A stretch of 64,000 bases of DNA from NCBI GenBank assembly GCA_014190235.1, contig BJGC01000005.1, forward strand, positions 1-64,000, in the 5' to 3' direction. Made by a program: the position numbers and the translations under genes. Positions 15,794 to 25,691 of the stretch are shown one piece after another. The DNA is from Actinomycetes bacterium (GTDB lineage Bacteria; Actinomycetota; Acidimicrobiia; Acidimicrobiales; Ilumatobacteraceae). Positions within the stretch are counted from its first letter, which is position 1; each line of letters starts with the position of its first letter. The notes under the pieces were generated by a model, which saw nothing but the letters and a program-made list of their open reading frames with translations, did not search any database and was not told the DNA's origin.

Positions 15794-17532
15794 GCCGTTG
15801 ATGTGGTGCGATTCGTTAACCACTGTAGCAACTGCATTGCAGCGTCGTTGGCTTTGCGTGGGTCATTGAAATCGGCCAGCGTAATTCGAGCTTGGCGGTC
15901 TTGTCGAATTTCGTCTGAGTCGGTGATGTGTACCCGTTGTGCCAACTCACGACGAACTGCCGCGGCTATAAGAGCGCGAGATTCCAGAATAGGATCAGTC
16001 TCAAAATCAGAAACGGCTGCTCGCTCAATAATGTCTCGCGCCTCACCCTCAACAAGCAGTATCGCCACTTCGACATTGCCGTCTGCTTCGACGATTGCCC
16101 TAAACGCAGCACGATACGTGTCCTGAGCGAACAACGCCTCGATCAACCAGGGCGCAATGTCGTTCCAGCGATGAATCAGCATCGTTAAGGCCACAAAACC
16201 AGCGCCCTCTGCTTGTTGTCGCACTGGCGTTGCCACCACAACTCGCGCGTTGCCGCCCCGCTCTACCATGCGCACCAGGTCTTGAGCAGGAAGATTCGTA
16301 AATACGGCAACTTCACTGGCATACAGCCGACGAACGTTGATGTCGGGATGCTCGTTAATAATCATGATCGCTGATTCAGCAGTACGTGCTCGGCCTTCTG
16401 GTGTTGTGATGGTTCCGGCATCGAGGGCACGTTTGACGCGAAATCCCAAAAATGGTGTTGCTGCAGAGACCGCTTCGCGAAGTGACTCTGGATTGCTTGA
16501 CGCTAGGTCACCCGGATCTTTGCCTTGTGCAAAACGTGCAACAGACACTTGCACGTCGTATCGCTTTTCCCATTCATAAAACCGTGCTGCCGCACCTTGC
16601 CCCGCCGCATCTGCGTCGAATGCAAGCACAACTTTAGTGGCGAATCGTTTGAGCAAGCGGACGTGATCTTCGGTCAGCGCGGTTCCGCATGTTGCAACAG
16701 CGATGCCCACCCCCGAACGATGAAAACCAATCACATCGGTATAGCCCTCGCAGACCACAACTGTGTCGGCTTTGACGATGTCATTTTTTGCCCAGTTCAC
16801 ACCGTAGAGGGTGCGGGACTTAGCGTAAATCGCAGTCTCACTTGAGTTTTTATATTTAGCAGGGTCATCACTGCCCGGTAAGACACGTCCACCAAACGCG
16901 ACAGGTGCGCCAGTCTCGTCAAAAATCGGAAACAAAACTCGAGCGCGAAAAGAATCTTGCATGCGACCACGCTTGTTTGTGAAGCCAAGTCCGACATCAC
17001 GCAAAAGATCGTCGGCGACACCAATCTCGCGACACAACGTGTCCCAGTCATCTGGGGCCCAACCTAAGCGAAACTGGCGAGCAATCTCGCCGGTAATGCC
17101 ACGAGACCGCAAGTAATCACGCGCGGCTCTGCCATCAGGAGCCTCCAGAAGTCGTTTTTCATACCAAGCAACCGCTTTTTCCATGACCTCAAGAAGTTGT
17201 TGGCGGCGCTTACGGTCTTTGCCAGCACCCGGACCTGTTGTGTAGTGCAGTTCAACGCCGGCTCGAAGAGCAAGGCGCTCTACCGATGCAACAAAGTCAA
17301 GATGTTCAATATCTTGAATGAATTTGAAGACATCGCCACCGGCATTACAGCCAAAACATTTGAAGCGTCCTGTGTCTTCGCGGACATTAAATGAGCCTGA
17401 CTTTTCTGAATGAAAAGGACACAGGCCGACGAGACTTCTGCCGACTCGCCGGAGGGTGACGTATTCACCCACGACATCGACGATTGAGATGGCAGTTCGC
17501 ACTCTTTCGATGTCGTCGTCAACAATGCCCAT
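15790..17532 (-). CDS. dnaG: DNA primase
   Basis: The 580-residue primase makes RNA primers for replication. It has the N-terminal zinc-binding domain (LCPFHSEKSGSF with FKCFGCNAGGDV), the RNA polymerase core (YAKSRTLYGVNWAK) and the TOPRIM metal site (VVVCEGYTDVIGFHR and AFDADAAGQGAA). The C-terminal DnaB-interacting region is more divergent, as is usual. It overlaps rpoD by 4 nt and follows terC by 9 bp, so the order terC-dnaG-rpoD-tRNAs is likely transcribed together. Confidence 0.97.
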   Translation of the reverse strand: MGIVDDDIERVRTAISIVDVVGEYVTLRRVGRSLVGLCPFHSEKSGSFNVREDTGRFKCFGCNAGGDVFKFIQDIEHLDFVASVERLALRAGVELHYTTGPGAGKDRKRRQQLLEVMEKAVAWYEKRLLEAPDGRAARDYLRSRGITGEIARQFRLGWAPDDWDTLCREIGVADDLLRDVGLGFTNKRGRMQDSFRARVLFPIFDETGAPVAFGGRVLPGSDDPAKYKNSSETAIYAKSRTLYGVNWAKNDIVKADTVVVCEGYTDVIGFHRSGVGIAVATCGTALTEDHVRLLKRFATKVVLAFDADAAGQGAAARFYEWEKRYDVQVSVARFAQGKDPGDLASSNPESLREAVSAATPFLGFRVKRALDAGTITTPEGRARTAESAIMIINEHPDINVRRLYASEVAVFTNLPAQDLVRMVERGGNARVVVATPVRQQAEGAGFVALTMLIHRWNDIAPWLIEALFAQDTYRAAFRAIVEADGNVEVAILLVEGEARDIIERAAVSDFETDPILESRALIAAAVRRELAQRVHITDSDEIRQDRQARITLADFNDPRKANDAAMQLLQWLTNRTTSTA

Positions 17533-17541
17533 TGTTGAATC

Positions 17542-18507
17542 CTAATGCTTCGGCGTGTCCTCGTTAGCAGGGGGTGCACCCCACCGAATTGATGCTGCGA
17601 CAGAACCTGCCAGCACGACGACGATCACCGACAGCGACAATGCGATTGACAAGTGGTGCCAATACGAGTACACCATTTTGGCACCGACAAAAACCAGGAT
17701 AATGCCGAGTCCGGTCTGAAGATACTGAAAACGGTCTCTCATGCCAGCCACCAAGAAATACAACGCCCGGAGCCCCATGATTGCAAAAGCGTTTGATGCA
17801 AACGCAATGTATTGCTCACTCGTGACTGATAATACGGCCGGCACAGAGTCAATGGCAAAGATGATGTCGGAGAGTTCTACCATCACAAGCACCGCTAGGA
17901 GCGGCGTCGCAACGCGCTTGGCATTGACGACCGTAAAAAGTTTTTGACCATCCAGAACATCAGTGCTTGGGATCACCCGATTAAAGGCTTTCAAGACTTT
18001 GCTGTTTTGAGGGTCAAACTCATCATCTCCACTTCGCAATAACTGCACTCCGGTGTATGCCAAAAAGAGCCCAAAGACGATAAGAGAAATTTTAAAAGTA
18101 TCGATAATGGCCACGCCAGCAAAGATAAAGCCAAGTCGCATAATAAATGCGCCAAAGATTCCCCAGAACAGAACCCTATGTTGATACTGAGACGGCACTT
18201 TAAAGTGGGAAAACAGCACGGCCCACACAAATACGTTGTCAATACTGAGACTCTCTTCGATTAAGTACCCACCGATGTACTCACCCGCGGCGTGTTTCCC
18301 AAACTCATAGGCAATCCATGCGCCGAAAAGCAGGCCGATGACCACCCAGACCACAGTTTCGATCGCAGCCTCTTTGGGCTTCACCACATGTGCTGTGCGA
18401 TGCACTACAAGAATGTCAATTAATAACAGAGAACCGAGTAGGCCGAGTAGCAAAAACCAATGCCACGAAGCAATCGTAAGGTCTACTTTTGCACCTAATA
18501 AAAACAT
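17542..18507 (-). CDS. TerC/Alx-family integral membrane protein
   Basis: The protein has 321 residues with about eight or nine transmembrane helices. Family signatures are the paired acidic motifs SLSIDNVFVW near residue 87 and FAIDSVPAVLSV near residue 227. TerC/Alx proteins are associated with tellurite resistance and with export of manganese to prevent metal poisoning, including metalation of exported proteins. It is placed between ppdK and dnaG on the same strand; no partner from a ter operon is nearby, so a Mn-homeostasis role is more likely than tellurite resistance. Confidence 0.92.
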   Translation of the reverse strand: MFLLGAKVDLTIASWHWFLLLGLLGSLLLIDILVVHRTAHVVKPKEAAIETVVWVVIGLLFGAWIAYEFGKHAAGEYIGGYLIEESLSIDNVFVWAVLFSHFKVPSQYQHRVLFWGIFGAFIMRLGFIFAGVAIIDTFKISLIVFGLFLAYTGVQLLRSGDDEFDPQNSKVLKAFNRVIPSTDVLDGQKLFTVVNAKRVATPLLAVLVMVELSDIIFAIDSVPAVLSVTSEQYIAFASNAFAIMGLRALYFLVAGMRDRFQYLQTGLGIILVFVGAKMVYSYWHHLSIALSLSVIVVVLAGSVAASIRWGAPPANEDTPKH

Positions 18508-18528
18508 TGCAATAACAACTCTACCTTA

Positions 18529-21210
18529 TTACTTGGTGTCGGACTTGTTTCCGCCGATTACTGCTTGTGCCGCAGACAGCCTGGCGATAGGAACTCGATA
18601 CGGAGAGCAACTGACATAGTCAAGACCAGCACGATAAAACAATCCGATTGATTCGGGGTCTCCACCATGCTCGCCACAAACGCCAAGTTTCATTCCGCGC
18701 TTTACTTTGCGTCCACGTTTAGCGGCAATTTCAACGAGTTCACCAACGCCTGTTTGGTCAATCGTTTCGAATGGATTTCTTTTTAGCAAGCCAGCCTCAA
18801 GGTATGCGGGCATCATGCGACTTTCAATGTCGTCACGACTAAAACCAAAAGTCATCTGAGTAAGGTCGTTGGTGCCAAAACTAAAGAAATCAGAAACTTC
18901 TGCGAGTTCGTCGGCTCGCAAAGCGGCGCGCGGAGTCTCGATCATTGTGCCGATTGTCACTTTTGGACGCACGACACGCTTTGCGCCTTTTTTCGTTTTT
19001 GGAGCAGGTCGTGAATTGATGTCTGCGAGGACTTCTTCTACCCAACTGCGAGCCAATGCCATTTCTTCGCGCGTCACTGTGAGCGGAATCATGACTTCGA
19101 TAACAGGCTTATATCCTTCGGCAGCCACTTGATCTGCCGCCTCCATCAGTGCCCGCACCTGCATTGCATAGAGACCTGGCTTGACAACACCGAGTCGCAC
19201 ACCGCGGGTTCCTAGCATTGGGTTGAATTCAGCCCAACTATGTGCTGCTTTTAAGAGAGCTTCTTCTTCGGCGTTCAGGCCGGACACGGCTTTTTTGATC
19301 TCTAGTTCTTCTACTCGCGGCAAGAATTCATGCAGCGGTGGATCGAGCAAACGGATCGTGACTGGTAATCCAGACATAGAGCGCAATAATCCTGCGAAGT
19401 CTTCTTTTTGTACTTGCCGTAGTTCCTCAAGTGCTTGTGTTTCTTCGGCGGGTGTATTTGCCAAAATCATTCTGCGAACTACTGGCAGTCGGTCTGGAGC
19501 CAAGAACATGTGCTCTGTACGACAAAGACCGATTCCCTGTGCGCCGAGTTCGCGTGCTTTGTCTGCATCTTCGGCGGTGTCGGCATTTGCACGCACGTCA
19601 AGTTTTCCTTTACGTACTTCGTCAGCCCATTTGAGAATGGTTCTAAACTCTTTTGGAGGTTCTGCTGCCTCAAGACGAAGTTCTCCGAGCACAACTTCTC
19701 CCGTTGTGCCGTCAAGAGAAATTATGTCGCCCTCTTTGACGGTGACGTCACCGACAGAAAAAGTTTTTCCTTCGATTTTTACCATGTCAGCACCAACAAT
19801 CGCTGGAGTGCCCCAACCACGAGCAACGACCGCGGCATGACTCACAAGCCCACCGCGTGCTGTCAAAATGCCCTTAGCAACCATCATGCCGTGAACATCT
19901 TCTGGGCTTGTCTCGCTGCGCACCAAAATGATTGCTTCACCGCGATCAGCCGCATCAACAGCATCATCTGCTGTGAAATACACTTTGCCAACTGCTGCAC
20001 CAGGTGATGCTGCAAGACCTTTTGCTAATACTTTTCCTTTATTGGCAAATTGTGGATGCAGTACTTGGTCAAGGTGGTCAGCGGTGACGCGCATCAGAGC
20101 TTCACGCTTGCTGATTTTCCAGCCACCCTTTGGTGCTGACAACTTGGTCATGTCGACCGCCATTTTTAGTGCAGCCGCACCGGTCCGTTTGCCGACGCGC
20201 GTTTGCAGCATCCAGAGTTTTCCCTGCTCAATAGTGAACTCGGTGTCGCACATATCTTTGTAGTGCTTTTCTAGGCGCACAAAGATTGCCATCAATTCTG
20301 AATGAAGGACCGGGAACTTCTTTTTCATTGCATCTAGGTCTTCGGTGTTACGAATACCCGCGACAACATCTTCGCCTTGGGCATTCACCAAAAAGTCGCC
20401 GTATGGTTTGTTGAGCCCGGTGGCGGCATTGCGTGTAAAGCCAACACCTGTTCCGCAGTTGTCATCACGGTTGCCAAAAACCATTGCTTGCACATTGACA
20501 GCAGTTCCGAGATCGTGACTGATTTTTTCGCGTACTCGATAGGCGATGGCACGAGGACCGTTCCATGAACGAAACACTGCCTCGACTGCACCACGCAACT
20601 GCTTGGCGGGGTCCTGAGGAAATGGCTTGCCCGTCTCAACGGCGACAGTTGTCTTGAACTGCTCGCACAAATCCTTGAGCACATCAGCCGGGATATCGGC
20701 GTCGGTCTTGGCGTTGCACTTGGCTTTTGCGGCCTCAAGGGCGTGCTCAAATTTCTCTCCATCAATTCCAAGGACAATGCGCCCATACATGGAGATAAAT
20801 CGACGATAGGAGTCATAGGCAAATCGTTCGTTCTTGGTAGATGCGGCGAGACCTTTCACGCTCTTGTCATTGAGGCCAAGATTAAGCACCGTGTCCATCA
20901 TGCCGGGCATTGAAAACTTGGCTCCTGATCGCACCGATACCAATAGCGGATCTGTTGCATCACCAAGACCGCGGCGCATTTTGCTTTCAAGCGATTTGAC
21001 GTGCAGAGCGATTTCTTTGTCCAGAGACTTTGGCCACCCGCCGTGCATATAGTCGCGACACGCATCGGTAGTAATTGTGAAACCGTGTGGCACAGGCAAC
21101 TTAAGCACGCTCATCATTTCGGCAAGGTTGGCTCCCTTGCCTCCGAGCAGATCTTTGAGTTCCATGGGGGGACGACGGTATTTATGGTCAAAGGCAAAGA
21201 CGTAAGGCAC
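18529..21210 (-). CDS. ppdK: Pyruvate, phosphate dikinase
   Basis: The enzyme interconverts pyruvate, ATP and phosphate with PEP, AMP and PPi. The 893 residues are full length. The N-terminal nucleotide-grasp domain contains LLGGKGANLAEM and GAKFSMPGMMDTVLNLG. The central swivelling domain has the phospho-His in GGLVSHAAVVARGWGTPAIV (near residue 455). The C-terminal PEP/pyruvate barrel has GIGLCRTEHMF, GTMIETPRAAL, FFSFGTNDLTQ and CGEHGGDPESI. The start is GTG. It permits PEP formation from pyruvate or reversible PPi-linked glycolysis. It is divergent from the M50 protease gene (46 bp). Confidence 0.97.
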   Translation of the reverse strand: MPYVFAFDHKYRRPPMELKDLLGGKGANLAEMMSVLKLPVPHGFTITTDACRDYMHGGWPKSLDKEIALHVKSLESKMRRGLGDATDPLLVSVRSGAKFSMPGMMDTVLNLGLNDKSVKGLAASTKNERFAYDSYRRFISMYGRIVLGIDGEKFEHALEAAKAKCNAKTDADIPADVLKDLCEQFKTTVAVETGKPFPQDPAKQLRGAVEAVFRSWNGPRAIAYRVREKISHDLGTAVNVQAMVFGNRDDNCGTGVGFTRNAATGLNKPYGDFLVNAQGEDVVAGIRNTEDLDAMKKKFPVLHSELMAIFVRLEKHYKDMCDTEFTIEQGKLWMLQTRVGKRTGAAALKMAVDMTKLSAPKGGWKISKREALMRVTADHLDQVLHPQFANKGKVLAKGLAASPGAAVGKVYFTADDAVDAADRGEAIILVRSETSPEDVHGMMVAKGILTARGGLVSHAAVVARGWGTPAIVGADMVKIEGKTFSVGDVTVKEGDIISLDGTTGEVVLGELRLEAAEPPKEFRTILKWADEVRKGKLDVRANADTAEDADKARELGAQGIGLCRTEHMFLAPDRLPVVRRMILANTPAEETQALEELRQVQKEDFAGLLRSMSGLPVTIRLLDPPLHEFLPRVEELEIKKAVSGLNAEEEALLKAAHSWAEFNPMLGTRGVRLGVVKPGLYAMQVRALMEAADQVAAEGYKPVIEVMIPLTVTREEMALARSWVEEVLADINSRPAPKTKKGAKRVVRPKVTIGTMIETPRAALRADELAEVSDFFSFGTNDLTQMTFGFSRDDIESRMMPAYLEAGLLKRNPFETIDQTGVGELVEIAAKRGRKVKRGMKLGVCGEHGGDPESIGLFYRAGLDYVSCSPYRVPIARLSAAQAVIGGNKSDTK

Positions 21211-21256
21211 TCATAAAGTCTAGGCACGAGACTCGCTTTCGTGCGCTATCCGTAGA

Positions 21257-22276
21257 ATGCGAGATATGGCACAGTGGTCTTCGCCTCGGCGACAACAAGA
21301 GTTCACGCTCTTGGGATTCCCGATCGAGTTCAGACGTGGATTCGTATTATTTCTTGTACTTATCGTCTTTATTTATGGTGGAACACTAGGTCTCTGGACT
21401 GCAGGCGCAATTGGCGCCTTCACGATTTTGCACGAACTCGGCCACGCGTTGGCAGCACGTGCGTACGGAGCGGATGCCAGAATTTCACTGGATTTTTTAG
21501 TTGCGTACGCCGCCTATCAACCTCGACGACCACTGCAGTGGTACGAGCGCGCTGTCATTGCCGTTTCTGGTCCAGCCCTTCAGATCTCCGTCGGTACCGC
21601 CATCTTGTTACTCGGAGGTATTAATCCACTCAATCGATTTGAGATCGGGACATCCGACGCCTCGGTTGCCGTTTGGTGGGCAAGCGTCGCTCTTGGAATC
21701 TTGAATCTTCTTCCGGTTCTCCCGCTAGATGGCGGTGCAATCGTGTCAAGCGCACTTGAACGACTGTTTCCGCGTCACGGACAGATTGCGATGATTCGAT
21801 TCAGTTTGTTTGCCACCACCGCATCGGTGCTTTTATTAGTCTTAACATCAAACCTGCGTGGGTTTTTGCCGTTCATTGTATTTTTATTGATCTATCAAGT
21901 ACAGGCACTTCGCCCACAACCACAAACTGCGTTGCAACAACTCAAGCCAAGCGGTGATTTTCTTCGCGATTCACTCATGACTGGCATGCTTGTTGACAAT
22001 AAAAGTATCGACGTGGCAATAAGTTACGGGTCTGAGTCCTTCGCCTTATGCCCATTTAGTGACACTGCGGTCAATGTTGCTCGTGCCTTGGTCTTGCGTA
22101 GCGACCCTGAAGGTGCAGTGAAATGGCTTCATGCCGCAAAAAACTCTTCGATTGATTTTGCAACGTTACTTGAAAAAATTAATCTTGCTTATGAATTTCA
22201 AGAACTGCATGGCGTTGCTGAGTTTGACTTACTTCATGCCCAACTTCTGTTACGTGTGCAAAACCAACGGCTATAA
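21257..22276 (+). CDS. M50-family (site-2 protease-like) membrane metalloprotease
   Basis: This 339-residue protein has several transmembrane helices, the zinc motif HELGH in FTILHELGHALAARAYG (near residue 60) and the third-ligand segment LPVLPLDGGAIVSSALERL (near residue 155). This is the layout of SpoIVFB/S2P-like proteases that cut within membranes. A soluble C-terminal region of about 110 residues, helical and TPR-like in appearance, follows the last helix. An ATG at 21266 is an alternative start. Its stop overlaps the convergent ygfZ-like gene by 6 bp. The substrate is unknown. Confidence 0.9.
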   Translation: MRDMAQWSSPRRQQEFTLLGFPIEFRRGFVLFLVLIVFIYGGTLGLWTAGAIGAFTILHELGHALAARAYGADARISLDFLVAYAAYQPRRPLQWYERAVIAVSGPALQISVGTAILLLGGINPLNRFEIGTSDASVAVWWASVALGILNLLPVLPLDGGAIVSSALERLFPRHGQIAMIRFSLFATTASVLLLVLTSNLRGFLPFIVFLLIYQVQALRPQPQTALQQLKPSGDFLRDSLMTGMLVDNKSIDVAISYGSESFALCPFSDTAVNVARALVLRSDPEGAVKWLHAAKNSSIDFATLLEKINLAYEFQELHGVAEFDLLHAQLLLRVQNQRL

Positions 22277-23062
22277 CAACAGTGCCGTTCCGGCAACATG
22301 TCCGCGTTTGATGCGCGCAATTGCATGCGCGCGCCCAACCGAAGTAATTGTTCCGATGTCAACGCCATTATCTTGCACAGTCTCTCCAGCCTGATACGTC
22401 CCAGCCGGAAGGACACGCAATGTGACAGGGGCGTTTGAACCACGGGAGTCCATGCGCTCGACAAGTTCTTGACCGGGATAACAGCCCTTCGTGAAACTCA
22501 CAGCCACTTGAGTAACACCTGTCGTTGCCGGAATATCACCAACCTCAATATCAGATCCGACATAGGGCCAATGCGAGTCGATCCTGTTGATGTGCCACTC
22601 GTGCACGGGCGCATCATCGCCAACATGTGGTGCATCTGAGTCAACGCCAATGACATCGACAGAATTCACATACGAATCGGAACCTTCATGAGCCCACGCC
22701 ACGACTGCTCTGCCGACTCCTAGACCAACGGCTGTGCGTGCATCATTACCCCAGTACGAATGAACGACGAAATCACTTACCCGCAGTGTGACTTTGGCTC
22801 GTAAAACAAATTTGCTGAGACGCGCCACGACTGCGTCGCCTAGACCAGCATCAACATCAAGCGTGTACACCGTGTCTGCGTGGCGCACCACGCGCAAGAG
22901 CGCAACGACATGACCTGATGGCTCGAGCAAAAGACTGTGCGCACTCCCTCCGATAGAAATTGAGTTGATATCTTGAGCCAGTTGGGAATGCAAGAAGACT
23001 CGTGCGTCATCACCTTGAACGAGAACAACATCGCGGGGTGCGACACAATGAAGCACACTCAT
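22271..23062 (-). CDS. ygfZ: YgfZ/GcvT-like folate-binding protein
   Basis: About 263 residues from the ATG at 23062, which overlaps the trpE stop as ATGA; a longer frame to 23149 runs inside trpE and is unlikely. The family signature K-G-C-Y-x-G-Q-E is present as FTKGCYPGQELVERM (near residue 195). The GcvT-like fold starts with VLVQGDDARVFLHSQLAQDI. YgfZ/IBA57 proteins bind tetrahydrofolate and help maintain or assemble Fe-S proteins such as MiaB-type enzymes. It sits at the end of the hisI-trpE-ygfZ unit. Confidence 0.93.
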   Translation of the reverse strand: MSVLHCVAPRDVVLVQGDDARVFLHSQLAQDINSISIGGSAHSLLLEPSGHVVALLRVVRHADTVYTLDVDAGLGDAVVARLSKFVLRAKVTLRVSDFVVHSYWGNDARTAVGLGVGRAVVAWAHEGSDSYVNSVDVIGVDSDAPHVGDDAPVHEWHINRIDSHWPYVGSDIEVGDIPATTGVTQVAVSFTKGCYPGQELVERMDSRGSNAPVTLRVLPAGTYQAGETVQDNGVDIGTITSVGRAHAIARIKRGHVAGTALLL

Positions 23063-24585
23063 GCTCGTGTTCCGGCTTGTTTGCGTCGCTGTGTCATCTT
23101 GCGAGCCGCAGGAATAGTGGCGAGCAAGGCGGCGGCCTTGTTGTGACACTCTAGGTCTTCGTCTTTAGCAATGCTGTCAGCAACGATTCCGGCACCTGCT
23201 TGAAGCGACGCACCATTTGGTCCGACAAACATTGTGCGAATCGCAATTGCAGTGTCTAGATTTCCGGCAAAGTCGACATACCCCACAACGCCTGCGTACG
23301 GACCGCGTTTGACTGGCTCTAGTTCGTCGATGATCTCCATTGCTCGCACCTTTGGAGCACCACTCACTGTGCCTGCAGGCAATGTGGCACGCAAAACATC
23401 AATGGGGCCCAGCCCATCTCGCAAATCGCCCGACACTTGTGATGTCAGGTGCATGACATGGCTATATCGCTCGAGTGTCATCAGTTCGTCAACTACAACT
23501 GAACCAAATTTGGCGACACGTCCCACATCGTTGCGCGCAAGGTCAACAAGCATGATGTGTTCTGCAACTTCTTTGGGATTCTCCCGCAATTCTGCCGCCA
23601 AGCGGCGATCGTGTTCGTCATTGCGCCCGCGTTTGCGGGTGCCCGCGATTGGTCGGCTGATAATGCGACCATTTTGCACCTGAACCATTGGTTCTGGGGA
23701 TCCTCCAACAATGGTGAGGCCTGGCTGTCGTAAAAAATACATGTACGGACTGGGGTTGACCTGTCGCAATACTCGGTAAACGTCAAAAGGGTCTGCTTGT
23801 AAGTCGATGTCAAAACGCTGCGATAGTACTACCTGAAAAATATCGCCAGCCCGAATGTAATCTTTGGCGACTTCTACTGCTCGTTGATAGTTTCCGCCAG
23901 ACATTGATGACGTCATCGACAAAAGGTCGTCCTCTGCTACCGGAGGTTCGACTGCGACATACTCAAGTGGTCGACACATGTCTGCAACACCTTGTTGTAC
24001 GCGTTGGGTTGCGCCAAGATACGCCGCCTCAATTTGTGCTGCGTCTAGGCCATCTACTGCAACACTCTCAAGCATGTACACACGTTGACGCCAGTGATCA
24101 AACGCAACCAGAGATCCAATCACGCTAATAGTGGCATCTGGCAAGTGTCGATCATCGGGTGCTGCGTTGGGAAGATTTTCTACTTCACGAATGACGTCGT
24201 ATCCAAGAAAACCCATCAGCCCACCTTGCAAGGGTGGCAGATCTTCCATGACTGGTGCGCGATACACATCAAGAAGAGCTTCCATTGCAGCGAGCATTCC
24301 TTGATCAAGTGGAACAGAATCTGGAACATCGCCGATAGTCGAAATCAGGCCATCACGCAATGTCAAGGTTGCTCGGGGATTGCGACCGACAAAAGAAAAC
24401 CGACTCCAGCGTTCGCCGTGTTCGACTGATTCAAGTAAAAAGCCATCACCCTCGCCTACAAGTTTGGCAAATGCTGCTACGGGAGTTTCTAGGTCTGCCA
24501 ATATTTCAGTCCAGACCGGCACAACAGTGTATGACAGCGCAAGTTCTGTGAACTCTTCGAGTGTTGGTTTCATCTGAGTTGTCAT
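23059..24585 (-). CDS. trpE: Anthranilate synthase component I
   Basis: The enzyme turns chorismate and ammonia or glutamine into anthranilate, the first step to tryptophan. The 508 residues contain the N-terminal feedback-binding domain (FLLESVEHGERWSRFSFVGR) and the chorismate-binding domain with IVGGSPEPMVQVQNGRI, ISRPIAGTRKRG, LVDLARNDVGRVAKFGSV, LPAGTVSGAPKVRAMEII and QAGAGIVADSI. It starts 3 bp after hisI on the same strand. No trpG is nearby, so the amidotransferase subunit must be elsewhere. Confidence 0.96.
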   Translation of the reverse strand: MTTQMKPTLEEFTELALSYTVVPVWTEILADLETPVAAFAKLVGEGDGFLLESVEHGERWSRFSFVGRNPRATLTLRDGLISTIGDVPDSVPLDQGMLAAMEALLDVYRAPVMEDLPPLQGGLMGFLGYDVIREVENLPNAAPDDRHLPDATISVIGSLVAFDHWRQRVYMLESVAVDGLDAAQIEAAYLGATQRVQQGVADMCRPLEYVAVEPPVAEDDLLSMTSSMSGGNYQRAVEVAKDYIRAGDIFQVVLSQRFDIDLQADPFDVYRVLRQVNPSPYMYFLRQPGLTIVGGSPEPMVQVQNGRIISRPIAGTRKRGRNDEHDRRLAAELRENPKEVAEHIMLVDLARNDVGRVAKFGSVVVDELMTLERYSHVMHLTSQVSGDLRDGLGPIDVLRATLPAGTVSGAPKVRAMEIIDELEPVKRGPYAGVVGYVDFAGNLDTAIAIRTMFVGPNGASLQAGAGIVADSIAKDEDLECHNKAAALLATIPAARKMTQRRKQAGTRA

Positions 24586-24588
24586 GAA

Positions 24589-24978
24589 CTACTCTTCAAT
24601 TTTGGCATCACCAAAGGTGTTAAAGAAACATGAATACTCGCCCGTATGACATGCGCCTTCACCTTCTTGGTCGACAATAAATAGCAAAGTGTCACCGTCG
24701 CAGTCGTAATACGCCTCGCGCACAAATTGTGCATCGCCACTCGTATCACCTTTTCTCCACAACTCGTTGCGGCTACGGCTCCAGTACACCATGCGCCCCT
24801 CGGCGAAGGTCTGCGCTAATGACTCCTTTGTCATCCATGCCATCATCAATACGCGCCCCGTTGTGCGGCACTGCGAAATCGCTGGCACAAGTCCATCCTT
24901 GTTAAATGCGATGGCAGAAAGTTGTTCAGGTGACGCTGAAATCTGTTCACCTCGAGGGGCATTGAACGCGTCAGTCAT
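24589..24978 (-). CDS. hisI: Phosphoribosyl-AMP cyclohydrolase
   Basis: The 129-residue zinc enzyme opens the purine ring of PR-AMP in histidine synthesis. It has [33 protein letters not shown] and the metal-binding Asp/Cys set in [12 protein letters not shown] and [10 protein letters not shown]. It is the cyclohydrolase alone; HisE (the pyrophosphohydrolase) is not fused and not seen in the window. It leads the hisI-trpE-ygfZ unit and is separated from hisF by an alpha/beta hydrolase on the other strand. Confidence 0.96.
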   Translation of the reverse strand: MTDAFNAPRGEQISASPEQLSAIAFNKDGLVPAISQCRTTGRVLMMAWMTKESLAQTFAEGRMVYWSRSRNELWRKGDTSGDAQFVREAYYDCDGDTLLFIVDQEGEGACHTGEYSCFFNTFGDAKIEE

Positions 24979-25052
24979 GTGACCATTCTACGGGGTTCTC
25001 CCCGTCTGCTCCCGTCCGATTTTGCTCTCGAGCGTGCGATACCGTTTCGGGC

Positions 25053-25691
25053 ATGCATGATGAGTTGGTCCACCTCACCACGATTGACAATCTTATTCTT
25101 GATGGCGACCTACGCCGTGCTGATGGCCACGCCAGCGCCGGATTCGTGGTGTGTCATCCGCATCCCTTGTACGGAGGCAACCGTCATGACATGGTGGTGG
25201 CCGCCATCGTGGAGGCAGCAAATCGTGCGTCGTGTCCAGCGCTTGCATTTGACTTTCGTGGTGTTGGCGCGAGCCAAGGCGAACACGATGGCAACGGAGC
25301 CGAACGACTTGATGTTGCCGCCGCAATTGATGTGATGTCTCACGTGGTGGGCGATTTACCGATCATCGTTGCGGGCTACTCATTTGGTGCTGCTACTGCG
25401 CTCACTGTTGTTGAGCCACGCATTGGTGCATGGATCGCAGCTGCTCCTCCGCTGGGAATGTTTAGTACTCCACCAGTGGCAGCCCATGATCATCGTCGCA
25501 AATTTATTTTGATGCCAGACCATGATCAGTTCACGAGTATCGCCGATACCGAACTTTCAATTTCGACATGGACAAACACGACACTCGCCGTGCTTGCAGG
25601 CGCTGACCATTTTATGGCCGGACAGTTTGGGACTACGAAAGATTCGGTATTGGACGAACTCGTATCCCAAGCGATTGCATCAGTGTCTTAG
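25053..25691 (+). CDS. Alpha/beta hydrolase (dienelactone-hydrolase-like)
   Basis: The protein has 212 residues. The oxyanion segment [12 protein letters not shown], the strand [16 protein letters not shown], the nucleophile elbow [10 protein letters not shown] (Ser near residue 111), and later acid and His candidates ([16 protein letters not shown]) support an alpha/beta hydrolase of the small serine esterase kind. The substrate is unknown. It lies on the plus strand inside the histidine operon and its 3' end overlaps hisF by 59 bp tail to tail. Confidence 0.9.
   Translation: MHDELVHLTTIDNLILDGDLRRADGHASAGFVVCHPHPLYGGNRHDMVVAAIVEAANRASCPALAFDFRGVGASQGEHDGNGAERLDVAAAIDVMSHVVGDLPIIVAGYSFGAATALTVVEPRIGAWIAAAPPLGMFSTPPVAAHDHRRKFILMPDHDQFTSIADTELSISTWTNTTLAVLAGADHFMAGQFGTTKDSVLDELVSQAIASVS

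Noticed and set aside
17542-18507. Tellurite resistance locus
   Set aside because: Only a lone TerC/Alx-family gene is present without other ter genes; a metal-homeostasis role is more likely.
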